NCBI RefSeq assembly: GCF_021729885.1
Contig: NZ_CP063401.1
Coordinates: 3,340,501-3,404,500, forward strand
Origin: Devosia sp. SL43
GTDB lineage: Bacteria > Pseudomonadota > Alphaproteobacteria > Rhizobiales > Devosiaceae
DNA: 64,000 nt
Direction of reading: 5' to 3'
The position numbers and the translations under genes were made by a program. How positions within the stretch are numbered: the first letter of the stretch is position 1; every line of letters begins with the position of its first letter. Positions 1-7,728 of this stretch are shown one piece after another. The notes beneath the pieces were generated by a model. That model ran no database searches, had not been told where the DNA came from, and saw nothing but the letters and a program-made list of their open reading frames with translations.

Positions 1-483
1 AACGAGATTCAGTCGCAGCCACTCATCAGGACCGATATTGGCGCCCGCCTCGTAGCGCCCGTCAGGATAGGCGTCGCGAAGGCGGTCGAACTTCCAATCG
101 GGATAGGCGAAGTATTGCAGGGCCCTCCGGTCCCTTGGCGCCGGCGGGTTCAGCTTCAACCCATTGAGCGGACGAACATAAACCGCCTCGAAGCGTTGGC
201 AGTCGGCACTGATCCGGTAGGCGATGCCGGCAAAGGCCCTGGCATAATCGGGGGCATCGCTTCTGAGACGGCTCCGGATATCAACGGAAATCGACCCGTT
301 GACGAAGTTTGCCGGAATGCGGAGGAAGGTGGGCATGTCGATATAGTCGATACCAGCAACACCCGCGGTGGCCTCAGCTGTCAAGCTCACCCGGGTGCAC
401 AAGCGGCCGTCGATCTCGGCGCTCTCTGCCGTCACGCTGCGGCGGCTTGAGTTTGCTGGCGGTCCAGAAAGGTCGTACTGCAT
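1..483 (-). CDS. Partial lectin/glucanase-fold protein (DUF1080/LamG-like), 3' end outside window
   Basis: An open frame starts at ATG 483 and runs without a stop through base 1, giving the first 161 codons. The translation has the look of concanavalin A-like (DUF1080/LamG-type) beta-sandwich proteins: a segment FVNGSISVDIRSR, then FAGIAYRISADCQRFEAVY, an LNGLK stretch, a YPDWKFDRLR motif and GPDEWLRLNL at the edge. No signal peptide is visible, so it may be cytoplasmic. It sits 29 bp downstream of the oxidoreductase gene on the same strand and is probably the last known member of that operon. Substrate and activity cannot be told. The family call rests on motif memory only. Confidence 0.6.
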   Translation of the reverse strand, partial: MQYDLSGPPANSSRRSVTAESAEIDGRLCTRVSLTAEATAGVAGIDYIDMPTFLRIPANFVNGSISVDIRSRLRSDAPDYARAFAGIAYRISADCQRFEAVYVRPLNGLKLNPPAPRDRRALQYFAYPDWKFDRLRDAYPDGRYEAGANIGPDEWLRLNLV

Positions 484-512
484 TCGTCTGATTTCCCGTT
501 GTTTGGGCCGTT

Positions 513-1493
513 CTATGTCGTAATGACGATCTTGCCGAGGGCACGGTTCTCTTCCATGCACCGGTGGGCCTCCACGACATCGTCGATATGGAATACCGGC
601 CCGCTGGGCACGCGTAGCGTCCCGTTGGCAACGGCGGCGGCCATGTCGTCCAGCGGCATTTCCATGAATTCTGCGACGCCGCCGGAATAGATGGTGAGAC
701 TGACGAGGTGCGGAATGACGTCCATCGGCGCGAAGTCGCGTATCGACCATTGGTCGCCGACCATGCCCGCCATGCAGGCAACGCCGCCCGATGCAATTGC
801 CTGCAATGAGTCGGGGAGTGTCGTAGTCCCCACGAGCTCCAGCACTTTATTGACCCCGCCTGGTACGAACTCACGCACCCTGCCTGCGATGCTGCCATCG
901 TCAACGATCACCTCATGTGCGCCATGTTCCCTCAGCAAATCGGACCTGTCCGCTTTCCTGGTGGTAGCAAGAACCCGTGCGCCGGCCTGACGGGCGAGCC
1001 CAATAGCCGCCAAACCCACCGAGGTTGTGCCGCCACGCACGAGAAAGCTATCGCCAGCCTGCAGGCGAAGCGCCTTGAACGTCGCGCCCCATGCGGTTTG
1101 TAGCATTTCCGGCAATGCGCCGAGTACCGCCCAAGGCAACTCAGCGTGCAGTCGCCGTACCTGCCTGGCCGGAACAATCGTGAATTCAGCATATCCGCCA
1201 TCGAACTGGCGGCCCATTCCGCCCATGACGGTGGCTACCCTGTCGCCTGCCGCAAACTCTCCGCCAGATGCGGCTTCCACCACGCCGACGGCCTCGATGC
1301 CGAGGATGCGCGGGAACTGCACGCCGGGGGAGTGTCCCTGACGGGTGAAAAGCTCGGATCGATTGATGCCGAAGGCCTTGACGCGAATGAGAACCTGGCC
1401 CGCCTGGGCCTTGGGCACGTGGCGCTCGACCAGATGGAGCACCTCCGGTCCGCCAGGTGTCTCGATGACAACGGCTTTCATCATCTCAGTCAT
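513..1493 (-). CDS. Zinc-independent medium-chain dehydrogenase, quinone oxidoreductase-like
   Basis: A 326-residue protein of the medium-chain dehydrogenase/reductase superfamily, QOR branch, expected to reduce quinones or enones with NAD(P)H in the cytoplasm. The N-terminal GroES-like domain begins MKAVVIETPGGPEVLHL (residues 5-21) and holds GINRSELFTRQG and a PRILGIEAVGVV stretch. The Rossmann part has VRGGTTSVGLAAIGLARQ (about residues 153-170). The structural-zinc cysteines of classical alcohol dehydrogenases are absent, as is usual in the QOR branch. It lies between the binding-protein gene (114 bp upstream) and the partial lectin-fold gene (29 bp downstream), all on one strand. The actual substrate is unknown. 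Confidence 0.85.
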   Translation of the reverse strand: MTEMMKAVVIETPGGPEVLHLVERHVPKAQAGQVLIRVKAFGINRSELFTRQGHSPGVQFPRILGIEAVGVVEAASGGEFAAGDRVATVMGGMGRQFDGGYAEFTIVPARQVRRLHAELPWAVLGALPEMLQTAWGATFKALRLQAGDSFLVRGGTTSVGLAAIGLARQAGARVLATTRKADRSDLLREHGAHEVIVDDGSIAGRVREFVPGGVNKVLELVGTTTLPDSLQAIASGGVACMAGMVGDQWSIRDFAPMDVIPHLVSLTIYSGGVAEFMEMPLDDMAAAVANGTLRVPSGPVFHIDDVVEAHRCMEENRALGKIVITT

Positions 1494-1607
1494 CGTTGGT
1501 TTCCTGCTTCCGCATGTGCGCCAATATAACTATCGGCGACAGCGTCAGGGCGATTGCGGCGCATGGCAGGCACCTTGCGCACCAGTTCCAGTCTAACCGC
1601 CACGCGT

Positions 1608-2525
1608 TCATGGGAGCAGACCATTTGCTTGCAGCCAGTCGATGGCAACCGCCTGTGCCGGCTCACCGCCGACCTGGATGCGGCCGTTCAATTCCTGCAG
1701 GGTGGCAAGATCGAGTTTGCCGAAGACCGGCTCCAGCAAGTCCCTGATCTGCGGGTACTCATTAAGAACAGCCTCCCGGATGATCGGGGCGGGTTCGTAG
1801 ACCGGCTGAACGCCCTTGTCATCCTCGAGCATGACCAGGCCCGAGGCCGAGATCCCGCCATCTGTGCCATAGACCATGGCGGCGTTTACACCACTTGTCT
1901 GCTGCGCGGCCGCCTGGATGGTGGCGGCGGTGTCGCCCGGCGTAATCGTCACGAGCTGGTCGGAGGACAGGACAAAACCATAGGTTTCCTGGAATGCGGG
2001 CAGGGCGCCCGGAGAATTGACGAAGTCGGGGGAGGCGATCAGCTTGACGTTGCCACCCGCAGACACCCACCTGCCAAAATCCGAGAAGGTCACGATGCCA
2101 TTCGCGTCGGCGACCTCCTGCCGGATGGCCACAGCCCATGTGTTGTTGGCCGGCGCTGGTTGCAGCCAAACGATCTTGTTGGCTTCGTAGTCGAGCTTGG
2201 CGGCCTCAGCGTAAGCGGCTGCTGCGTCTTTCCATAGCGTGTCGCTCGCCCGCTCGAAGAAGAAGGCCGCGTTGCCGGTATATTCAGGATAGATGTCCAC
2301 TTCGCCGGCCGCCATCGCGCTCCTGAGCACGACCGTATTGCCGAGCTGGATGCGTTCTTCGACCGGGACGCCATTGGCTTGCAGCACCTGGCTGATGACG
2401 TTGCCCAACAGGCCACCTTCGGTATCCATCTTGGAGGAGACGACGACCTGGGCCCATGCCGTGGTCGACCATAGGGTCATTGCAAGGGCGGCGAAGGCAA
2501 TATGAATACGGCGAGTGGGATGCAT
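1608..2525 (-). CDS. Glycine betaine/osmoprotectant-type ABC substrate-binding protein (OsmF/YehZ-like)
   Basis: A 305-residue periplasmic solute-binding protein. The N-terminus is a Sec signal peptide (hydrophobic IAFAALAMTLWSTTAWA, cleavage after AWA, about residue 25). The mature part starts VVVSSKMDTEGGLLGNVI and has ERIQLGNTVVLRSAM and VDIYPEYTGNAAFFF, hallmarks of the OsmF/YehZ/ProX-like family that binds quaternary amines such as glycine betaine or choline. No permease or ATPase gene for this importer is present nearby, so it is an orphan component within this window. Its start is 12 bp after the stop of the upstream short reductase gene, consistent with an operon. Ligand is inferred from family only. 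Confidence 0.85.
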   Translation of the reverse strand: MHPTRRIHIAFAALAMTLWSTTAWAQVVVSSKMDTEGGLLGNVISQVLQANGVPVEERIQLGNTVVLRSAMAAGEVDIYPEYTGNAAFFFERASDTLWKDAAAAYAEAAKLDYEANKIVWLQPAPANNTWAVAIRQEVADANGIVTFSDFGRWVSAGGNVKLIASPDFVNSPGALPAFQETYGFVLSSDQLVTITPGDTAATIQAAAQQTSGVNAAMVYGTDGGISASGLVMLEDDKGVQPVYEPAPIIREAVLNEYPQIRDLLEPVFGKLDLATLQELNGRIQVGGEPAQAVAIDWLQANGLLP

Positions 2526-2537
2526 CTGTGATTTCTT

Positions 2538-2972
2538 TCAGGGCAATGCGACGGGGGCGACGGGAGGTGCTGGTTCGAGGGGCGTTGACAAAAGCTGAAG
2601 TGCCATTTCGGCGAGCGCTTCGGCCGGCCCGTTCGGCTCAAGCTTGACGACTAATATTGTGCCTGCGGCCACGACCGGGTGCGTCATGGCCACGGTGCCG
2701 GCCCGCTGTGGAATGAGCAGCCGCCGACCCGATCTGTGCGGTAAGTCGGCGAGCACCGTCGCGATTGCATCCTGAGGGATACACAGGACGCAAAGGTCGG
2801 CGTAGCGGCTTGCGGTTCGGTAGTCAGTTGGAAGAAGTCCGCCAGGAAGCGCATTGGCGAAGTCGCGAATTTCCATGGGCCGCCGCGTCCCGAGCATAAG
2901 GCTGCAACGACCTGCCAGCATTCTGGCAGCGGCGCGCCCCAACACTCCCATGCCTAGAACGGCAATCTCCAC
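2538..2972 (-). CDS. Short NAD(P)-binding protein, F420-dependent reductase-like N-terminal domain
   Basis: A 144-residue protein that begins with a Rossmann fingerprint (MEIAVLGMGVLGRAAARML), followed by LGTRRP, which fits the F420-dependent NADP reductase/ketopantoate-like dinucleotide-binding fold. Related proteins of this type usually run to about 190-220 residues, and here the C-terminal part ends in a proline/alanine-rich tail (PLEPAPPVAPVALP). It may therefore be shortened or a divergent relative. It is divergent from the LysR gene at 3062 with 89 bp between them and leads the operon with the binding protein and oxidoreductase. A similar LysR plus F420-type reductase pair occurs at 26183-27775. 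Confidence 0.6.
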   Translation of the reverse strand: MEIAVLGMGVLGRAAARMLAGRCSLMLGTRRPMEIRDFANALPGGLLPTDYRTASRYADLCVLCIPQDAIATVLADLPHRSGRRLLIPQRAGTVAMTHPVVAAGTILVVKLEPNGPAEALAEMALQLLSTPLEPAPPVAPVALP

Positions 2973-3061
2973 GGCCAGCTCCTTCGTCCGAAAACCTATG
3001 CCGAACCTGGTTGCTGTGATATTCAGCGATTGGTTGGATCATCCCTGCATGAAAGTTTGGA

Positions 3062-3949
3062 ATGGCGACACTAGTAGAGCTGGCGACATTCGTGCTGGTC
3101 GCTCGCACCGGGAGTTTTGCAGCTGCTGCCAGGCAGCAGGGCATCTCGGCGACGATGGTCGCGCGTCGGGTCAGTGGTCTTGAAGACGAATACCGCACCC
3201 GCTTGCTCGAACGAACAACGCGCACCCAACGACTGACTACGGTGGGGGAGATGTTTCTCGAGCGGGCACTGAAGCTGCTGGAAGACACCGAGGCGCTCGA
3301 TGAACTCAAAGACAAGAACGAAGTCCGTTTGGCCGGTCGCATCCGCATGTCCGCGCCGACAACCATTGGGGTCACACAGGTTGCCGCCGTTATCGCGGAC
3401 TTCACCCGCCAGCATCCCGAGGTCGAAATCGAAGCGTCGTTTGCCAATCGAAAGGTCGATCTTGTGGGCGAGGGCTACGATCTGGCCATCCGCACCGGGG
3501 ACCCAGGCGGCGCGGGCCTGGTCGCCCGCAAAATTGGAGTGTACCGCCTGAGTTGCTGCGCCTCGCCCACACTGATTGAGCAGTTCGGCTTGCCCGAGCG
3601 CCCTTCGGACTTGGCGGCATGGCCATGCATCATCAACACGAACCTGGCTCAGCCGAACAGGTGGCAGTTTCGGGATATTGAGAGCCGTCCATCGACAGTT
3701 GCCGTGCAGGGCAAGGTGCGGATGGACAATGATGAAACACAGCGCGTGCTGGCACTTTCAGGCGTCGGCTGCGCCTACCTGCCAGTCGATCTGCTTCGGG
3801 CCGATCTTGAGACCAAACGCCTCGTCCAGCTGCTGCCGGGCTGGGAAACGGAGAGCATGCCGGTTTACGCCGTTTTTCCCTCGCGTCGATTTCAGCCCCG
3901 TCGACTGGAGGCATTGGTCGGTGCGATTGCTTCGGTCGTCAGCCACTAG
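3062..3949 (+). CDS. LysR-type transcriptional regulator
   Basis: A 295-residue LTTR. The N-terminal winged helix-turn-helix covers residues 1-60 (LVELATFVLVARTGSFAAAA, then ISATMVARRVSGLE), then the RTTRTQRLTTVGEMFLERA linker helix and a periplasmic-binding-protein-like effector domain from about residue 90 (SAPTTIGVTQVAAVI, VDLVGEGYDLAIRTG). These motifs fit the CrgA/AaeR-type subgroup that often answers to aromatic or quinone compounds. It is transcribed away from the operon 2972-1, so that operon is the likely target, with the operator inside 2973-3061. The inducer is unknown. Confidence 0.9.
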   Translation: MATLVELATFVLVARTGSFAAAARQQGISATMVARRVSGLEDEYRTRLLERTTRTQRLTTVGEMFLERALKLLEDTEALDELKDKNEVRLAGRIRMSAPTTIGVTQVAAVIADFTRQHPEVEIEASFANRKVDLVGEGYDLAIRTGDPGGAGLVARKIGVYRLSCCASPTLIEQFGLPERPSDLAAWPCIINTNLAQPNRWQFRDIESRPSTVAVQGKVRMDNDETQRVLALSGVGCAYLPVDLLRADLETKRLVQLLPGWETESMPVYAVFPSRRFQPRRLEALVGAIASVVSH

Positions 3950-3951
3950 CG

Positions 3952-3968
3952 CACTGCTGCCCGCAGTG
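3952..3968. terminator. Small hairpin between convergent genes
   Basis: CACTGC-TGCCC-GCAGTG forms a 6-bp perfect stem just after the LysR stop and before the end of the convergent sensor kinase gene. There is no T-run, so it could only be a weak bidirectional terminator. Confidence 0.3.
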
Positions 3969-3980
3969 ACCTTGGCGTCG

Positions 3981-5327
3981 CTACGAAACCGTAGGCAGCG
4001 ATATTTCGAACAGAGCTCCACCTTCTGGTGCGTCGTGAACCGAGACGCTTCCCTGATGGTGGCGCACAATGTCGGTTACGATGCTCAAGCCGAGGCCCGC
4101 GCCGCGTTGCCTCGGCGCGATGCGGTGGAATGGCTCGAAAATCTCTTCGCGATCGGATGGATCAATCCCGGGCCCGGAGTCGGCAACCTGCAGCCGCCCG
4201 TCTGCGCAAACCTCGACCCTGATCTGCGCGCCATCTCCACCATGCACAATGGCGTTTTGGATGAGGTTGGACAACGCGCGCGACAAGGCGTCGACATCAC
4301 CCATGACATAGACCGTCTTTGACTCGGCCTGGAAGACAACCTCATCGCCCGCAGCGGTCGCCAGCGGCGCCACATCCGCAGTGACACTGGATGCGAGGTC
4401 CACCAGATTTATGCGCTGAAAGGTGGCCAACCCCAAACTCATGCGCTGCAAATCGAGCAACTGGTCGGCCATGCTGCCCAGTCTGGCGACATGCACAAGG
4501 AGCCGGCGCTTGTCCGCAGTTTCCGGCATCATTTCCAGATTGACCTGCAGAATGGCGATCGGCGTCCGCAGTTCGTGGGCGGCGTCCGCCATGAAGCGAT
4601 GTTGACGATCGATGCCCTCGTCGAGCCGTTGGAAGGCAGCATTGATGGCGTGCATCAGCGGCTGCAGCTCGCTTGGTACATAGCTTGATGACAAGCGGGC
4701 GCCACGCTTCGTGACTTCGATCTTGTCGGCTTCGATCGATAGATCGTCCAAACCTTTGAGTTGTCGCTTGACGAATAGGGGAATGATCAGCAGTGACGCC
4801 GAGGTCAAAAGCAAGATAAACCCTACGAAAATTGGACTGGCAAACGCCTCTACCAGAATGCCGATCCCAACGGGCGGGCCTCCACCCGCGATAATCCACA
4901 GCTTGCCTGCCTCGCTCTCATGCTGCCGAATGATCGCTGCGGGCGTCTCCGTAGAGCCGATGTCCGACACGTTGGCCGAGTTTATGCGCGTCAGGTTCGT
5001 GGTCAGGGATTCGGTTTCTATCGGCACATTTCCATAGCTCAGCCCGCTGCCCTTGCCGTCGGTAGCAAAGAACCAGAAGCTTGAATACGCTGACTGGATA
5101 TCCTCTAGCGCGGACGTGTCCGCCAGTCGCAGTTCACCGTTGGTGCCACGCTCAACTGCCGCGGCAATGGTTTCGATAACCTCTGGGTCCAGTCCTTGTT
5201 CGCCAGCGATAAAATTCGCGATCGGGATGGTTGCGGCAAGTGTGAAAGCAATGACCACAATCGTTTGCATTATGATCATATTGCGGGTTAACGCTGCCCG
5301 GAGCGAACGCCGTACCGGTTTGCTCAT
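3981..5327 (-). CDS. Two-component sensor histidine kinase
   Basis: A 448-residue membrane sensor kinase. Transmembrane segment 1 is near residues 16-38 (MIIMQTIVVIAFTLAATIPI), followed by a periplasmic region of about 110 residues and transmembrane segment 2 (VGFILLLTSASLLIIPLFV). Then come a HAMP-like linker, the H-box DAAHELRTPIAILQ carrying the phosphorylated His, the N-box NLIQNAIVHGG, the G1 box DSGPGI and the G2 box GAGLGLSIV. All catalytic boxes are present. Its start overlaps the stop of the response regulator gene by 4 bp (ATGA), so the two are translationally coupled. The neighbouring mipA and RND efflux genes suggest envelope stress or a toxic compound as signal; this is inference. 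Confidence 0.93.
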   Translation of the reverse strand: MSKPVRRSLRAALTRNMIIMQTIVVIAFTLAATIPIANFIAGEQGLDPEVIETIAAAVERGTNGELRLADTSALEDIQSAYSSFWFFATDGKGSGLSYGNVPIETESLTTNLTRINSANVSDIGSTETPAAIIRQHESEAGKLWIIAGGGPPVGIGILVEAFASPIFVGFILLLTSASLLIIPLFVKRQLKGLDDLSIEADKIEVTKRGARLSSSYVPSELQPLMHAINAAFQRLDEGIDRQHRFMADAAHELRTPIAILQVNLEMMPETADKRRLLVHVARLGSMADQLLDLQRMSLGLATFQRINLVDLASSVTADVAPLATAAGDEVVFQAESKTVYVMGDVDALSRALSNLIQNAIVHGGDGAQIRVEVCADGRLQVADSGPGIDPSDREEIFEPFHRIAPRQRGAGLGLSIVTDIVRHHQGSVSVHDAPEGGALFEISLPTVS

Positions 5328-5992
5328 GGCGAGGCCTGGATAACGTAGCCAAGTCCCCTGATGGCGTGGATATTGACAGAAGCGCCGCTCAATTTTCCGC
5401 GCAGTCGGGAAATGTTGGCGTCCAGGGCATTGGAGGCGATTTCTTCGTCGAACCCGTAGACCGCCTCCTCCAGCGCGCTGCGCGGCACGATGCGGCCCGC
5501 GCGCCGTATCAGGATTTCCAACGCGAGCATTTCGCGCCGCGTCAGGTCAAGCACAGCTCCATCGACCTCGGCGCAGCGCTCACTCAAATTGAACCTAAGC
5601 TTGCCGACAGTGGCAAAAGTTTCGCCAAGGTCCGCAGGCCGGCGCAGTATCGCGCGGATCCGAGCCAGAAGCTCATCTGTGGAAAACGGCTTGGAGAGAT
5701 AGTCATCGGCCCCGGTGTCGAGCCCCGCCACCCTGTGGTCGGAGGAACCGAGCGCTGAGAGGACAATGATCGGCAGGCCCTTCCGCACGCGGCGCAGAAT
5801 CGGAATCAAAGAGAGACCGTCGCCGTCCGGAAGTTTGCGGTCGAGCAATACGGCGTCGTAGACGTCGCTGAGCGCCGCTTCTTCGGCAATGCCGAGCGTG
5901 GAAACATGATCCACCACGATGTCCTGCCGATTGAGGGCGGCCATAAGCGCGCGAGCCATGTCAGTCTCATCCTCAACGAGCAATATGCGCAT
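5324..5992 (-). CDS. OmpR-family response regulator
   Basis: A 222-residue response regulator with an N-terminal receiver domain (MRILLVEDETDMARAL; phospho-acceptor Asp in VLLDRKLPDGDG; the conserved Lys in DDYLSKPF) and a C-terminal OmpR/PhoB winged helix (LDLTRREMLALEILIRRAG, then LRGKLSG and IRGLGYVI). The tctD/qseB-type architecture is complete. It is the first gene of the pair with the sensor kinase. OmpR-type regulators usually bind direct repeats spaced by one helical turn, and two such repeats occur near 7240 and 7650 next to the mipA and RND promoters, which are its most likely targets. Confidence 0.93.
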   Translation of the reverse strand: MRILLVEDETDMARALMAALNRQDIVVDHVSTLGIAEEAALSDVYDAVLLDRKLPDGDGLSLIPILRRVRKGLPIIVLSALGSSDHRVAGLDTGADDYLSKPFSTDELLARIRAILRRPADLGETFATVGKLRFNLSERCAEVDGAVLDLTRREMLALEILIRRAGRIVPRSALEEAVYGFDEEIASNALDANISRLRGKLSGASVNIHAIRGLGYVIQASP

Positions 5993-6120
5993 GAAGTGTC
6001 CTCGGATGGATTCTCGCCTTAGTAGGCAAATTCGTCATCGCATTGTATCGCGGCAAAGACAGTCCGATTGGCGATAGTCGAACAGCTACAGTCGATTCTT
6101 TTCAGTGCGACCCGCCAAAG

Positions 6121-6152
6121 ACACAGGCACGACGATGAGGTCGCGCCTGTGT
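6121..6152 (-). terminator. Terminator-like hairpin after mipA
   Basis: ACACAGGC (6121-6128) pairs with GCCTGTGT (6145-6152), extended by CGAC/GTCG inside, with a GATGAG loop. It lies 43 bp past the mipA stop on the minus strand. No T-tract follows, so it may be Rho-assisted or stabilise the mRNA end. Confidence 0.45.
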
Positions 6153-6194
6153 GAGGTCTGAATTTTGCGGCGTCATACTCACCGGTGTCTGGCA

Positions 6195-7055
6195 CTAGAA
6201 CGAGAACCGACGTGCCAAGCCCAGACCAACCGTAAACTGTTGTTCGCTCCCGGATTTGACGATGGGCGACTCTCGGGCATCGCCAACAAACGCGGAGTAG
6301 GACGCATTGAAGGTTACGAAGGTGTCAGGGATGAACTCGTAACGCGCTTCCAGTTGCAGACCCACGGACTTGATGCCCCCAGTTGGATCGAATGCACCAA
6401 GACGCCCGCCTGTCGCGACGGCTTCCGCGCTGGTCACCCCAAAATATGTATCCATATACTCTTCCGAGGCAAAATTGACGACCGGGCCGCCGGTGATCTC
6501 GAGTTGCGGGGAGAGCCTTGCCGTAACGTCCATTCCGACTTCGCCTATCAGGCCCTGGGCTCCCCCGAAGGCATACCTGACAGCGCCGTAGATTTCGGCG
6601 CTGATCGCGTCATTGAAGACAAACTCGTACCCCACGCGGGCGCCGAGGGCGTAGCTGGCTTCAATGTTGTCCAATCCATTCAATGCGGAATAGTCCGCAC
6701 TGATACGTTCGCCTTCAGCGCTGACGGATGGAGAAAAGCTGAAGCCGCCGCGATCGTCTTCTCCGCCCACGTCTATAAAGCCCCAACGGAACCGCTCGAC
6801 ATCGACAATTGGCTTGAAGGTCATTTTATACTCGGAGGCGCCTTCGTAAGCGGGGGCGGCACCAACACCCAGGCCCAGTATGAACACGAAGTCCGACACG
6901 GGCTGAATCGGAACAAATTCCGGGGGTGCTTGGCCATAGGTGTCAAAATCGTTGGCGCTTGCAGGTAGAGCAAGGGCGGTACCCAATGCCGCGGTGACCA
7001 TCAGACGGCTGTGAAGACGCATAGAAAGCTCCAGTTGGTTCGGCGGCTGGGGCAC
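6195..7055 (-). CDS. MipA/OmpV family outer-membrane protein
   Basis: A 286-residue predicted outer-membrane beta-barrel. A Sec signal peptide (RLMVTAALGTALALPASA, cleavage near residue 34) is followed by alternating-residue strands. The protein ends ARRFSF with the terminal Phe typical of barrels recognised by the Bam machinery. FVFILGLGVGAAPAYEGASEYK and the VGLGLARRFSF end fit the MipA/OmpV family, whose members scaffold peptidoglycan enzymes or respond to antimicrobials with two-component systems. Divergent from the RND operon and next to the two-component pair, it is plausibly controlled by that pair. Precise function is not known. Confidence 0.85.
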   Translation of the reverse strand: MPQPPNQLELSMRLHSRLMVTAALGTALALPASANDFDTYGQAPPEFVPIQPVSDFVFILGLGVGAAPAYEGASEYKMTFKPIVDVERFRWGFIDVGGEDDRGGFSFSPSVSAEGERISADYSALNGLDNIEASYALGARVGYEFVFNDAISAEIYGAVRYAFGGAQGLIGEVGMDVTARLSPQLEITGGPVVNFASEEYMDTYFGVTSAEAVATGGRLGAFDPTGGIKSVGLQLEARYEFIPDTFVTFNASYSAFVGDARESPIVKSGSEQQFTVGLGLARRFSF

Positions 7056-7239
7056 GCCGGCATCCGCTGATGCCCCAGATACTGAAGCTTTGCGGGGCTG
7101 GACGTTACGTCAGCATTACGACTGGGTGATCGTCCTCGCACTCGGCTTCGCGCAGATTTCTGGCGCTTTTGGAACGCCATTTTGGCCGCGGCTCAAAACA
7201 GCTTGGTCCGGGCATGGGGAGGGTGCCGACGCTGGGCAT

Positions 7240-7255
7240 GCAATGTTCGCGTAAT
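7240..7255 (+). promoter_or_regulatory. Candidate OmpR-type direct-repeat site (mipA side)
   Basis: GCAATGTTCGCGTAAT: two CAAT/GTAAT-like half-sites spaced 11 bp apart, matching 13 of 16 bases of the second copy at 7650. It lies 185 bp upstream of the mipA start. The 11-bp phase fits OmpR-family regulators. Which protein binds is inferred. Confidence 0.45.
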
Positions 7256-7649
7256 GCGCGAGAGACAGCGTGCAATCCCCTACAACTGGCCTCAGGGCCG
7301 GAATTGCAACGCTGGAGACGTTTACAGTGCCTGGAACACAACCGATGGAAATCGTCCTCGAGACAATGGACTACCAGAATTTCTGGGTGCGATCGGTACC
7401 CGCAACACTCTCACAGAGCGTCTTGTCGACGGGTTGCCGCGTTCTGAAAGTGGAGCTCGATGAGAGTGACGAATGCTGCACTCCGGCCATCGCGGTTGAA
7501 GATTTTAGCCAACCTGGCCGCCGCGAACGCGCCGTTGTGCTTGACGGGTCCGTGAAAGCGCGATGAAGCGCGGCTGCGGGCGGCAACCTGACGGTCCCAT
7601 TGCAATCAGGCTTAACCGCCAATCGTCGGAAACGAGGCCGCGGGGGCGC

Positions 7650-7665
7650 GTAATGTTTGTGTAAT
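7650..7665 (+). promoter_or_regulatory. Candidate OmpR-type direct-repeat site (RND side)
   Basis: GTAATGTTTGTGTAAT: a perfect GTAAT direct repeat with an 11-bp period, 64 bp upstream of the membrane-fusion-protein start. It is near-identical to the site at 7240-7255, which supports a shared regulator, most simply the response regulator at 5324-5992. Confidence 0.5.
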
Positions 7666-7728
7666 CCGGCGCTGTCAGTTGGTTTGGTGCGGGCTTGACC
7701 TGCTTTTACCTTCAGCCGCGGGGCACCT

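Larger units (their letters stand above)
7056..7728. other. 673-bp divergent intergenic region between mipA and RND operon
   Basis: No convincing gene. The short open frames here have no family motifs, unusual amino-acid make-up and overlap each other. The region holds two matching candidate regulator sites (7240-7255 and 7650-7665) and must contain the promoters for both mipA and the RND operon. Confidence 0.6.

Noticed and set aside
7169..7566. Three overlapping frames of 92-98 codons upstream of the RND operon
   Set aside because: No ribosome-binding site or recognisable motif, and mutual overlap; treated as intergenic.
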